Assembly: GCA_916613615.1 (NCBI GenBank)
Contig: OU744726.1
Span: forward strand, 21,579,515-21,643,514
Source: Steromphala cineraria
Taxonomy: Eukaryota; Mollusca; Gastropoda; Trochida; Trochidae
DNA length: 64,000 nucleotides
Reading direction: 5' to 3'
Shown here: positions 34,713-47,868 of the stretch, piece by piece
Position numbering within the stretch: position 1 is the stretch's first letter
How the letters are laid out: each line of letters opens with the position of its first letter
Translations under genes and position numbers: made by a program
Notes under the pieces: model-generated
Seen by the model: the letters and a program-made list of their open reading frames with translations, nothing else
Told to the model about the DNA's origin: nothing
Database searches by the model: none

Positions 34713-37700
34713 TAGTTCAGCTGGAAACCTTTTCATCTATTATTACAGTTTTTTATTAGATGTTCCAAATAAACATTGTACATTTTGTTAAAAAAAGCGA
34801 ATTGTAAAAGGATCTTGCTCATCACTTAAAATGTCAATTTGATTGTCGTGATTACCAACTTAATCTGAACGAGAATCATTGTCATGTAAAATGAACTGAA
34901 ATCACGATAATGTTCATTTTTTTTAGATATTGTGCACTAATAATTTAAACTAAGGACTAAGTCATACCTTCCCTTTAACCAACTCTCATAATTGTCTTAC
35001 ACTCTATGCACTTTCGGTTCATTCGACTCACTTTGCAAAACAAATCATCCATTGCCTGACAGACTGTCAGGGTTTTCTCTTGGGAACTGGTCCTGCAGTA
35101 TGTTTTATTCTGACTTCCAAAATAGAATTATGGCCCTAGGGAGTAAAAACTCGCTAGAAGAGTTAGGACTAGAATAATGAAATCAGATTACCATGACTTA
35201 TATCCTGTACTACAGTATGATGCCTTAATCAAAAGTGATACGAAATTATATCTAATAATCATTGTGGAAAGAGCAATAGGGGGTTATGGATTATTGTGAT
35301 GGTTTTGAATAACTAAATTCAAGGTTCACCACAAGTGACCTTTATGAAAAAGGGCAAAGTCTTGTTTAATGGAGATGATAAATTAATCTTTCAAAACAAA
35401 TATGCAATTGTTTAATCAATTGTTTAACAATGAACTGTAGAGTTTAATCACGTGAAATATGTTTATCAAATAAAAAGCAATATGTTACACGAAGATACTG
35501 AGTACCTCCAAACATTAACCAAAATCAAAATTTCCCTCTGTCCATTTCCTATTGTAAGATTGATCGCGATTTTTGTCTAAGTGAATAATCATCAAGTGAT
35601 TATCATATAGTCTTTATTACCATAATTATTAAGCTGCCATCCCAGAAATCAGTGAATGAGTTCACTTTCTGCAACATGGAACATATTTATCACTTTTATC
35701 AAAAAAGTGTGAATGTAAATGTTTATTTTACATTCATCAGCATCTGTTAGTTATTTGATTGTTTGAAATTGCATTCGTGGTTGTCAGTGACAAAATAACT
35801 TGTATAGAGGAATAAACCCTCCAATGGCTCAAAAAGCGTTGTATACACTGAAAAGAATGAAAATATCATAAGAAAACATGACAAAAGTAAACAAAGTTCT
35901 GACGAAACAACTTCTTTTTTGACAGTTGGTATTCACTGTTGTGTTAAGCTCTTTTAGGCGCTGAACAATTTGAAATAGAAACTGTTTTACAAGCAATTCA
36001 TTATAAAATTCATCACAGTTTTGTCAATTCTTGAAATTTGCAATGGCTTTGCCGCTTGTGAGATATAAAATAATATAATATTATCTCCATCTCTGATTGG
36101 ATAAAAGACACGAAAAGACTTATGTTGCTTATCAAAGATCACCTATGTGAAATATTTGACAATGGATGAGTGACAGTATAATAAAATAATGATTTCTAGT
36201 CCCTTTCAACAAATTTTAAGAATTAAGGACTGGTAATTATTGTAATTATTCTTGATCTCCGAAGTGACATTTTCGTTGCACACAGTTGATTAAAGAAAGA
36301 AAATTAAAAGAAGAGGGATGAACAAATGAACAAAACTTTCATCTGGAAAAAAAAGCACTGCTTGCGGAATGCGATCAATTTGAAAAATGAGTGTGAATGG
36401 TCTGAGAGAAAATGAAAAGATCACTTGAGGCTAATAGACAAGTTTCTTTGTGACGTCATATCAAGATGTTATGCACACCCTTGGTGACATGTAATTAGTT
36501 CCCATGAAAGAACACAGGGCAGCCCTTATCAAAACTGAATTAAGACATTCTTGTCATCTTGCTTCACAGAGTGTTGAGGAGGGACCTTTCTTGATACAAC
36601 CATGTAATGACATTACTCTTGACAGTAGAGGGACATTGAAAAGAGTCTGGGTGGTATTTCTTAACGTTAATGAGGTTAATCTGCTTCTATAACTATAATG
36701 GAAATCATATACGTTAACCTAGCAATATCAAAGTTGTCTTGTGTATTAAAGTTTGTTTCCTGTTATATAAGTAACATCAAATGGTATCATCATTTCAGAA
36801 AGATAACTATCATTGAACGGTGAAGTTTACATTTATACTAAACATTGCAAATTGTTTTAGAAAGTTTGCTATCTGTGATAATATTTATTTATTAATAACA
36901 ATTAATATAGGTTCACAAATTGGCACTCCTGCAATCAACACGAAATTAAAAAAAAAAATTACAATTGATACATAAAATGCAGAAGTTAAATTAATTAAAT
37001 GATATAATCGATGTATTAGGCTCTATCTTTCCTGAGTTTTCATGTGTGTTTTCAACCAACAGGACATTCAGATGGAGATATGACAATAATTATAACATTT
37101 CTCCGATTTCTTTGTCCATCATCTCGACAACGATCATAATCGTTTACCAAAGGGTATTGATAAGGATATCTCATAACACAATCTTTCGGAGCCATAAAGG
37201 TTCGATTCCATTAATTCATTTAAATTTGCTTTGGTAAGAAACTTTATTGGTGGATCATTTCTTTACAGCATTTGGCATAACGGCCTGCAGTGCTGAAGAG
37301 GTGTCAGATTTCCTTCCTTTGAGACGCGAGTTATCTCCCATGGGTGTGATAATTTGTTCTATTGTTTTCTTTTCTGACAATGGCCCATTGTGACCATGGA
37401 GGAAATTCAGCAAGTATTAACACCATGGTTTCCCTTCTTGATAAAAATCAGAAATAGACATTCGATACACTTGTTTTCAAATGATAACAATCATTACAGG
37501 AGTGACATTTTGTGAAATGAAATGAAGTGACTACAATTGTAACAACTGTGTGATTTCTCACGATATGTAATGTGTAATGTGAACGTTAGTGACAGTACTT
37601 ATTAAAAGGATAGTCTAAAGAGTTGTAAGTATTAACCTAAATAATTCTATTTCTCTCTGTCTTTAAAATCAACTGCTAAAGATGATGACATTTATAAACA

Positions 37701-40372
37701 TTTGACTATGGAAGTCTATTTCAATTCAAAACGACCGGAAAATTTATTTCCTGAAAATTGACATCAATAATGTTCACATTAAAATTTTTTTTTTTTAATG
37801 AAGTCCAGTCATAATACTGCCAAGCACCGCTAAACAATGATAATAACTGTCATAACAATAACAATTTCTAAAACAGATCCCTGTTTTGTGAAAAATGATC
37901 GACTTAACCTTATGGAGCCGTTTGTCTAAATTTGGTATGCGACCATGAGAGCCAGTTTGTTCTTGACTAAATAAATATGTTCTAAGAAATATGGTTAATG
38001 TGATTATATTTTTGATCAGGAACATTACAGATCTCACAAGATGATTTATTTGCTATTCTACGTGAATCTTGTAAATAATTTGATAAGTTTCTCATGAAGA
38101 GAACAGCATTAATCAATAACCTGTTCTGTTCAATATTTCAAACAGGACTAACCATTCAAAATTCTTGAATAGTCATGGTTTCAATTGGGAATACTTTTTA
38201 TAAAGATTTTTGCCACGACCGAAAAAAGTGATTTAAGTCATCTGGGTTATTTCCTTTGCTCATTCACTTCTAGCATGTCCGATTCCCAAAGGATTCTTTT
38301 TTCATAGAAGTGAAGTCAAAAGCAATACAGGGAAGGAAACCTTTACCCTCGAGAGCTTTAGTTAGTTAGACACATTTTGGGATTTCAGCCGCACACTTTG
38401 GTCTGCGTTCCTTCTATATATATACATTGCGTGTATACAATTTGAAATAAAGGATTCCCTAGAGCACGTATCACTGGGTAAGTTTTAGTTATGAATAATT
38501 CATATTATTAAGATAAGTCACGCAAGAAGTAACAAAATAAAAAACAATCTAAATATTCTTAATGATCAAGTTTGAAATTGAATATGAAAATACTTAAGTT
38601 ATAATATTTCAATCAAATGGTTTTCAGCCATAAGTATATTGATAACGCTTAAGACATGAGAATTTCGATAAACCCTTTAGTTTAAGATAGACAGGGCTCG
38701 AATTGAGAGTGATTTTTATCAAGCAGACAATGAACAATATCATTGTGCACCATGTAGTTCATGAAGTAATTCTGATTTGATTTTGAAACTAATGGAAGAC
38801 CAACAGATGTTATCTGTCATACAATTGATTTGATTTTGCATGTGGAATCTAAATGCCAAAGTATGATGTTATGAATGTTGACAGTTAAAGTTTTACAGAT
38901 TTTGGTTTTGGAATTACAGAAATGTAGTCATGTTAAAGCATCAAGTAGTGATATTTTGCTTCCACTGAATTTTATTTATGATGACTTAAGTAACAATTAT
39001 GTAAACAAATGAACTTAAATTTCTGCAGCAGTTATTCACGTTTGTATCATTAAAGATATATATATGTATTCAAAAATATAATTTCATTTGGTACGACTTA
39101 TGCGAAATTTGTTTTCTCTAAAATCGACTCATGCGATGGCAGGAGTTTTCATATAATCCTCAAATCATGTTTATAAATTTCGACTGGAAGGAGATTTAGG
39201 GCTTTTTCAAAACAGTAAATGACTGAATAGGTTTGATTAAACGTATCGAACTTTTGTTGACCACATTGACACATTCACTCCCTCACAGGCTCAGAGTAAT
39301 TATCAGTGGAATGTTATACATTCACGATTTTATAATTACATTTCTATTTTCATATTCAAATGTCGATTTATGTGTGAAATAGAATGTGATACACGTCTTT
39401 ACAAAATACAATTTTGCAACAAATAAAACAAAGCTTTTCACACTGGGTACAAAATTCAAATTGTCTGGGAAATATAATACATGATGAACTACAGTATGGC
39501 AGATTCAAAGTCAGTATCAAGTATACAACCCTTATTCCAAACTTATTATATTTCAACGGCTATAAATGTGGTACTAACAGACCATGGAATACACACTAAA
39601 TCACCTGATCTGTGATGCAAGCCCATATTTAAAGGAATAAATGTATATTATGACATAACAATTCAACCACTTACATGTATATATGACATTTACAACTTTG
39701 TTTTTGAACCAGCATGATGTAACTCTGAATATTGTAGAATATTTACACATCCATTTTTTTGCGTCTTCACAATTAATTAATAAGCAATTCTATAGTTGCA
39801 TCATTTTAAAAAAAACCCCTATCAAACAAGTATGTAAAATATTACAAATTTTAATGAAATGTTAATGAAAAAGAAGTATGGTACATTAAAAATATATATT
39901 TTGAAATTCAAATACATAGAACTCAGATTTGATTTCACTGTCTTGTGTGCAGTCAACAGAATAAACACTGACTTCTAGGATACCATATTGTCTTCAGCAC
40001 TGAAAGGCCGAGGATGAACGGTAGATACAAATTTGGAACATCAACTCAACTGACTTAGACTGGAGTTTCATGTGAAGAATCCTTCGATGTTTAGATAACT
40101 GCAATAAAGATCGGCTCAGGGATTGTGTCAGGAAATTGAAAGCACCGATGTATCTGAATTTACGAGCATGTATGACTTTGTATAGATTTAATTTGATATT
40201 TGATATTCATTTGTGTCTATTAATGTATCAATGTTCTAAAATAAATGATGTTTTTTTTAAATTAATGTAGTTAAAAGAAAGAAAATATCCTCATAATCCT
40301 AAATTATACCAGAAATAGCAATGTATATTGTCTAAAAGTAGTGAATGTGATATCCAGATCCAGATGTAGATC

Positions 40373-42042
40373 TAAAGCCTAGTTTTTACCGCGGCCTTTG
40401 CATATGTGCACATTTGCTGAGGGTAGTATATATACACACGTGTGTAAAAGTATTTTTGCTATGCGTTCATAGGGATTTTATGTCGCCTAAGCAGTTGGGT
40501 TTCAGTGCTTACGATACATATCATTTGCCAATAATCATGGATAGGGTATGACGGGAAACTTTCTGGAGACACAGTAAATATTCATTTTACGTTAGTGCTT
40601 GTCTAGTATTTAGCCTGGCCAATTTTAGGGAATGTCGAAGAAAGCTGCGACCAAGCAAGTGGTTTGAAGATGATGTTTTGAAACATTTTAATGATTCAGA
40701 GTGGCTGTCAGAATGAGGAGAGAAACTATGCATATGATTTGCGACGAACTATCGCCATCAGCTCACACTGTGGAAAAGCCCCAAGATATTGAAAAAAGGT
40801 TGCAATTGCGATAAAGATCTTTCAAAGGGGTTGATGTAAGATTAAGGCGAAATTGGCTAACTTCAATATAACTTCCTGGAATTTTATGGAGTGATAAAAT
40901 CAGTGAATAAATACCTGCCACAATAGGGTATTTAAGAGGATTCAAACTTGGAAATAACAAATGGTACAAATATTTCTATAAGTAATCTCTTTGCTTGCAA
41001 AAAAAGATTAAAAGAAATACTGATATGTCTTAACTCAAACTGAGGATAATCTGTAAGCCATTGCAAAATGGGAAGAACAACTCTTAATCACTGTAAACTG
41101 ACCAAGCCTTTTTGTTGAAGAACATAAAACTACCCCAGACCCTAAACTAAGATGGTTTCAGCTCAGATTGCTCCATAGAATTCTACCTGTTAATACATTC
41201 TTAATTAAGATGCACATTGTTTACAATAATTTATGTACTTTTTGCAAGGCTGGACCAGAAACTATAAAACATCTTTTTTGGACTGTACGGGAAGCAAAAC
41301 TTTTTGGGACGAATTTTCAGAATGGATTGAATCATAGTGCCAACATGCACGTAATAGAGATCTTACTGTAGATTTTAAAAGTGATAATATCATGGATTTC
41401 ATACTTTTACTAGCTAAATTCCACATATATAGATGTAAAATGCAAAATAGTCCACCACACATTAAACATGTTCAAAACGAGGTGAACTTCTACTATCAGA
41501 TAGAATTTTTTTTATACTTTTGCAAATCATAACACATCGAATTCTATAAGAATTTTTTTTTAATGAAAATCTTCTCTAATTTCATTCTACAATAATTGTC
41601 TACATAGCTTCTAGCCTGTGTGAAGTGTGTATGAAAGTGTGTGAATGCTCTAGGTTATTTTGTTGTTTGTTTACACCCTTTTTTGGGGTAAATCCTGGTA
41701 CAGTATTACTGTATACTACCCATAGTTACCATTCCCTATTCATGCTGTACACTTTTCCAGGAATAAAAAAAAGAAATTTGCTAACCCTGAGCAAAGTTGC
41801 TACACGTTCATACAGCGAGATTTACTTAGGGTAGTACAAAATTTGACATTTACTCACGGTAGTATGGCATTAATCCCTGACTAGGTGCAAATTTGCTTAT
41901 GGTAGTGAAAAATTTACTTACGGTAGTAAAATTTACATATGTGCAAATGCGTCCATACGGCGAATTTTACTCATATGAGCAAATTTGCATATGTGTAATG
42001 ATCTACTCATATGCAAACGCTCGCCGTATAAACAGGGCTTTA
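40373..42042. mobile_element. About 1.67-kb insertion with imperfect terminal inverted repeats
   Basis: The left end TAAAGCCTAGTTTTTACCGC, followed by 'ggcctttgcatatg', is inverted at the right (…CATATGCAAACGCTCGCC, GTATAAACAGGGCTTTA). The other copy of the duplication (about 54.35 kb) lacks the whole block. The subterminal sequence is crowded with CATATG, TTTGCATATG and GGTAGT motifs. A LINE fragment is nested inside. Confidence 0.6.
41093..41372 (+). mobile_element. LINE C-terminal (zinc-knuckle) fragment
   Basis: Codons read PDPKLRWFQLRLLHRILPV, NTFLIKMHIVYNNLCTFC, AGPETIKHLFW, the region after the reverse transcriptase with W-F-Q...R-L-L-H-R-I-L-P and CxxC...H motifs. The last Cys of the knuckle is lost to a frameshift (TVREAKLF). 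Different in sequence from the fragment at 21.5 kb, so a second LINE lineage. Confidence 0.8.
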
Positions 42043-42059
42043 AAGTCGAGTTATTTTAA

Positions 42060-42416
42060 AGGGGCAGTAGCACGTTTTTTGATAATTTTATATTTTAAAA
42101 ATTGCACTTTTAATTGTAAGTAAATGCCTAATGTATTATTTTGATAGTGTCAACATTCACATTACACAAGCCAATCACCCATAGTCAGAGGACAAAATAT
42201 GAGGATTCACATAAAATCCATTGGCGGCCATTTTTGTGTGAACACCTTTAATTCATTTTGTGTAAGAAAAAGGAATCGCATGGCTAAACTTTACGTTATA
42301 TATTTGAATTAGTACTGCTTCATCTAGTTTAAATACATTGTCTTTCAATTGGAACCATTAATTTTCATTTTCCTGACATCACCTTATATTCCCCATAAAA
42401 ACGTGCTACTGCCCCT
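42060..42416. mobile_element. TTAA-flanked MITE, copy 2 (complete)
   Basis: Both ends are intact: TTAA|AGGGGCAGTAGCACG and CGTGCTACTGCCCCT|TTAA, 357 bp. The TTAA duplication (42056-42059 and 42417-42420) suggests piggyBac-type mobilisation. No coding capacity. Confidence 0.88.
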
Positions 42417-42817
42417 TTAAGGTACACATTTTAAACTCTTGAAAACAACAATAAAGTTGGTTAAATTTCCTTTAATTCACGAAATGATTAATTTTTCCTT
42501 TTGCATAACAAATCGTTTCATTGGATTTCTATTTATTTCATGTCTGAGTTAATTGTCATAATGATTGATTAAGTGATTCAGTCAGGGATGCCAAATGCTA
42601 TTTTTCAAATAGATTAAGATTGCATGAGAAAAATAATAAAGCCCATGTCGCACAGACGGCTAAAACATGTTATCTGTCAGAAAATTGATATTGCATGTGA
42701 AATTTAATCATGTTATAATGCACCAGCGTTTGCCAAATTATGATGGAATGAAAATTGACAGTGTAGGCATTTAAGATTTGATCAATAATTCATCATTCAT
42801 AGAAATGGTTATTTTTA

Positions 42818-43062
42818 TGCCCCCGATTGGAGATTCCGGGGGTATATTGTTTTTCACCTGTCCGTCTGTCCGTTTGTCCACAAAAACTTTAACCTTGGTC
42901 ATAACTTTTGATTGGTCAGAGCTAGGTCTTTGATACTTGACATATGGATCCCTTGTGTTGAGACCTTTCAGATGACACCATGACATTTGACCTTATGACC
43001 TTGACCTTGACACAGCGAGCAGGATGCATCCGGGGGCATTCGTGTTTCACAAACACATCTTG
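42818..43062. mobile_element. 245-bp non-autonomous element with terminal hairpin
   Basis: Left end hairpin TGCCCCCGATTGG...CCGGGGGTA, then CCGTCTGTCCGTTTGTCC, 'ccttgaccttgacac', and right end GGGGGCATTCGTGTTTC...CACATCTTG. The duplicate at about 54.79 kb has an empty site, GTTATTTTTAACAATAGTG, giving a TTA target repeat. Layout resembles 17194-17718. Confidence 0.82.
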
Positions 43063-43899
43063 TTAACTATAGTGTAGGAATTTCCAATCTGTTTAACTGT
43101 CATATTTTGATCTTTGTCGCCTCTAGCGTTACCATTGAAATAAAAAGACAATTTTGAACTGTTAAAAGTAATCAATCCTATTCACTATACAATTGACTTT
43201 GGAATTACAATTTGTCGTACTGCTTTATTTCTTATTCATTTATTCGTCCATCTCACGGTTGATATTAAGACACTAAGAGTTAATTTTTAATTAGGTTGTC
43301 AACCTGACTATTACATTTCAATTTCAATTGTAATACAGGAAATACCTTTTCTGAACAATGTTTTTATTTTTATAATATTCTATCGAGCAAAGTATTTTTG
43401 AGAAATTCTTCATTAGATATATATCCTGGTAATTTTTTGCACTAGACAGGACTAAGGGCCATATTGATATTTTTTTTTTTCTTTCTTATGTTCTTGTATC
43501 CATGTGCTTACTTTTAGAGATGCAAAACACACTAGTTCCCAAGGCATATTGATTTGCATGACATTGCATTTTTATAATTGCACGAAGAACAATAATTCTC
43601 ATGTATGGAAACCAACTGTTGTTTACCTGACAAGGAATGGATGTTGGATGTGAAACTGAACAATGTGAAAGTGCACCAGCGTTTTCAAATATAACAGTGC
43701 AGTGCAGGTGAGAAATATTCATCTAATGCTATTGTCTGCGAGATAATCATTTTAGCCAATTTTTGATATTCAAAAATAGTGTTTTTGTTATCTAACTAAC
43801 TGCTGATTACTGATAAACTATTGAACTATGATTGAGAGAAAATGAGAAAAAACAATTACAAATTGAATTGTACAATCTGCTCTTTTTCATGCGTGTTTA

Positions 43900-46620
43900 G
43901 AACTTTAAAATTTGTTTGGCTGATTTCAAATAGGTCAAGGCTGTTATTAAAGTCCGATTTATTAAGATCTCACATTTGAATATCTATTTTCATTTGACTA
44001 ATAAAACAAATCCATCTCAAGTTATTGCCAATGGAGTTCTCAACATGTTTAACATCTTCACAGTATAAAATTAACAAAACCTTGATTTAGAAATGGAGAT
44101 GTGCATGGAGACTAGGACAAAGAGATTAATTATCAAACCAAAGGGCAACCTCTATAAATGAAAGTCTAGGATCACTGGAAACTAATAGTTTCTCTTTATG
44201 GTCAGTCAATAACATGTAATTTGTTCCAATGATGTAACACAGGAGAGCCGTTATCAAACAAATTAAAGATCTGCTCACAATCTTCCTTTGAACATTGTTT
44301 TGCAACTTATCTTCATACAAACAACTAATGATATTGTTTCTTGACTGACGAAGAGACTTTTAATCTAGCATTGTTTTCAATTGCTGGATTTCTTTAATGT
44401 AATTATCTTATGAATTTAATCAATAAAATCCTAAAAGAAGCGTGTCACTGGTAATATCAAATGAGTATTCGCAAACACTGACAGGAATCACATATCGCAC
44501 ACTTGATTTCTTTATTACCCATTTTATTACATTGATATCGGAAAGAAATCTTGAGTAAATGCCCTGCTTCTTTTGCCATGGTAGGCTACAGTGACACTTA
44601 TCTCAAAACGTATACACGGAAAAGTACAGGAAGTTTTGATGCAACAATATATAGTCGCTAGGCAAAAGTTATATCATATGTAAACCCGAACTACGTTTGA
44701 AAATATTGCACAACCTTATCTTCCAACCTCCATATTAATGATAATCAAAATCACTCTATTTAAATGAAAAAAATCAATTTTAATGAGACCAAAGGTTGCC
44801 ATGGCTCAACAAAAGATGTATTGTATTGTATTTTGTAACAGTACTCGCATTCTCTTTTCATGTAACGTATCTGTCATCATTACATTGATTGTTTGTCAGA
44901 TACAGATTCATTGAAGGGCAAAGGGTATGATAAGTCTTTATTTCAGGTTATGATGCACACTGGTAATAGATTTGTTATTGTTGAACTTAAACTTAAAAAA
45001 AGAAATCATCTTAATGCAAGCTCATCTGTTTTAGTGTGATTTGATTGGTTCATACGGACAAATAATGTTTGATGAATATCCAATGAATTAATGTATGCAC
45101 ACTGGTAAAAGATTTGTAATCGTAATTTGTAAAAACTCGAAATTTAATCAATCATCTTAATACAAGATTATCTGTTTCATGTATTTTGTATGTTCATACA
45201 GACAAAAGAATAATGTTTTGGAAATATCAAATACTTATTGTATGTTGATATTATCCGAAAGAAAGGATCGTTGTTTCAAATATATAATTCACATGAATAT
45301 ATCTAAATGAATGAAAATACGTATATTTGTCCTAGAGGGATGACAACTTTATATATTCATAATGCAAATACCATGATACAGCAGACAGGTACAATTTGAA
45401 TCTCAGTTACCAATGCTTATTCTAATTGAAGCTCCATGTCGTATGGATATTTTTAAGCTATCTTAGTTAATCACTTCGAGGATGATTGAAGACCTTTTAA
45501 GTTTTATCGCAACATTGCCTTTGGAATAAAAAATGACAGTAAGTATGATTCGACGATGAAAACCATTTCTTCATCGAGACCGATCTGGATGAAAAATAAC
45601 TACTGAACAGTTCATATTATGCTACATTAGCACTATTAGTGGATTGTCTATCATAGTAATAGTGGAGATTTTTAAGTCCTCATTGTTAATCATCATTGGC
45701 ATTCTGTTGCAGGCAGTGCATCATTATCTTGTACATCATGTTTTTTGCAAGTTTTTTTCTATTGTGGTATAATTGCTATATTGTCAAACTTATTTTTGCG
45801 TGCAATTGTTCATTACATGAGTCACATTGCTGAATTTGCAGACAAGATCACTATTTTGCTATTACCTTGAATGATTTATGATTAATGATAATAATAATGA
45901 TAACAATAATGAAGAGAACAACTTGAGTTTGTGCTAATTTCCAAACAAGAATTTGGCCAAAACAACTTGATAAAAACAGAACAGATAAGAAATGTATTTA
46001 TTTAAGACTGAGATCCTTTGTCAAACATTTCAGTATGATACATTATAGGTGGAAATATAATATAAGTATTTTGCAATTTACAGTTTGATTTACCAAAATA
46101 TTATTATTTTATTTGAAACACCTCACAAACAAAACCATCATGCTCTAGTTTATCTTCATGCTCTTCAATTGTTGCACTTCTCTTACTTCCAGGAGTCAGA
46201 GAAGAAAGGCCTGTCAAAGTACCAATAATTCCCACTGTGAAGTTTGCCATTCTTTGTTCTTTGATCAATTACACCACAAGCAAAATCGTTCTTGGATAAA
46301 TCCTTCCTCCAGCCTCCTCGTTTCATCTTTAAATCGACATCAGGTTCAACATTGTGAAGTAAAACATTAGTTCGAAATCTGCTGAAAGCTGCCAATGCTT
46401 TGTCAGGTTTTTATAAGATGTTTCAAACTTCAAAATGTCTGAAATACGTCTGTCAGTCATTGCAAACATTATTTAACACTTTCCAGTCGCTTCATCACCA
46501 AAGCTTTAAGTTCAAAGTAAAATGAAAGTGTTTGAATAATACTGTAAACCTGTTTTGTGAAGGTCAAGTTAAGTCAAGTTGATGCTTTGTATCTCAGATA
46601 TTTATAAAAGGTGATGTAAC
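43900..46620 (-). repeat. Inverted duplication, right copy
   Basis: Read on the minus strand from 46620 to 43900 it is collinear with 15350-23420 on the plus strand. Matched points include 46.55/15.39, 46.5/16.8, 46.0/19.05, 45.84/19.24, 45.58/19.45, 45.49/20.22, 44.88/21.07 and 44.2/23.1 kb. This copy is far shorter because it lacks most of the inserted elements. Confidence 0.75.
46155..46560 (-). pseudogene. Exon-like repeated segment, best-preserved copy; gene not recognised
   Basis: The minus-strand frame 46395-46183 reads AAFSRFRTNVLLHNVEPDVD, LKMKRGGWRKDLSKNDFACG, VIDQRTKNGKLHSG, NYWYFDRPFFSDSW, then K and TAA. A donor-like GAA|GTAAGAG overlaps the stop, so it could be an exon whose frame crosses a junction. 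Two degraded copies (16783-17193 and 34338-34712) keep the same G-G-W...DLS-N-F-AC line. I do not recognise the family. The segment may be a relic of a host gene captured in the duplicated block, or part of an unknown element. Confidence 0.4.
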
Positions 46621-47767
46621 CTTCAAACTGAAATTTATAGTTAATTGAGAAGCAACAAATCGAATTATTTGAAACGTTGGTAAGTACACATTAAAACCAT
46701 GTTTGATATAAATAAAAGTGATATCAACTTGACATGTGTTAAACACTGGTAACACTAACACGTCTTTGATTGAACGCGGAGACACCAATGTCAAAGAAAG
46801 AATTCAATGGAAACGTTATTTAGAAAATTAATATTAAAGAAAACATGTGTTGAGTGCATGATAATATCTGTCTCTGTATGATACACAGAGAATATCTTCA
46901 TTTCTTGACTTCTACCATGTTTATCTCATCGAGTGATGGTGAAAGGTAATAATTTCAAGAGTGGCAAAGCCATTTGTGAAAACATATTATTTTTTCTACC
47001 TCACGAGTTTAGATAGAGGTATCTGTCAAGAAGATTCATTGATTGATGATATTCTTCTAATAATGCTAATAGAGCAAATATCATGAGTGCTTCCAAATAT
47101 CTTAGAATGAAAGTTTCAAAATCCTAACATCTAATAGTTAAATGTTCCAATGTTGCTGTTTACAGTTGGCGGTTTTCTGATTCTTGAAAGTTGACTATGG
47201 TTTATTTTGTGTCGTCATTACCAGTACCGTTTTGGTTAGATTCAAAAATAATCTGAACATGAGTCATTGTTATTACATTATTACATAATCATAAAATCAT
47301 ATGTCTTTTCTATATTTAAATTTTTTGTAAATTTAACTGATATAACGATAATCTTCAGAATTTATTTTATATTTTATGCACTTATGATTAAAATTAAGGA
47401 ACCATACCTTCCCTTTTGCCAACTCTCAATGAGCTGGTCATAATTCATAATTGTCTTACACTCTATGCACTTTTTGTTCATTCGAAAACAAATCATTCAT
47501 TGCCTGACAGCGTGTAAGGTTTTTCTCCTGGGAACTGGTTCAGCATGATGTTTTATTCTGACTTTTCCTAAATAGAATTATGGCCCTAGGGAGTTAAAAC
47601 TTGCTAGAAGAGTTATGATTAGAATAATGAAATCAGATTACCATGACCTATATCCTGTACAATATCAAGATGCCTAACCAAAACTGATACGAAATTATGT
47701 CTAATATTCATCGTGGAAAAAATGATTATTTTGATGGTTTTGTAATTTGAATGATTGTCTGTGAGTA

Positions 47768-47868
47768 CAGTAGAACACGGATATAGCAAACTCGGATATA
47801 GCGAACAATCGGATATAGAGAACTAAATTCTTTGGTCCCTTGGAGTTTGTTATATCCGAGTTCTACTG
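47768..47868. mobile_element. 101-bp Tc1/mariner-like MITE
   Basis: CAGTAGAACACGGATATAGC at the left and its inverted partner TTATATCCGAGTTCTACTG at the right, bracketed by TA on both sides (47766-47767, 47869-47870). CGGATATAG is repeated three times inside. Confidence 0.8.

Larger units (their letters stand above)
34970..43870. repeat. Direct segmental duplication, left copy
   Basis: Shares an ordered series of landmarks with 47420-56830 on the same strand: TTATGGCCCTAGGGAGT (35130/47579), CACCCTTGGTGACATG (36476/49343), TTTCAAACAGGACTAACC (38137/51391), GATCGGCTCAGGGATTG (40109/54084), TCAGTCAGGGATGCC (42579/54548), ACCAGCGTTTGCC (42722/54690) and TTGATTTGCATGACATTGCA (43548/56501). Apart from the inserted elements listed separately I see no gene in it. 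Confidence 0.75.

Noticed and set aside
43486..43722. 78-codon frame, with a similar 67-codon frame at 56483-56686
   Set aside because: These are matching parts of the direct duplication, but the frames differ by indels, so coding is not supported.
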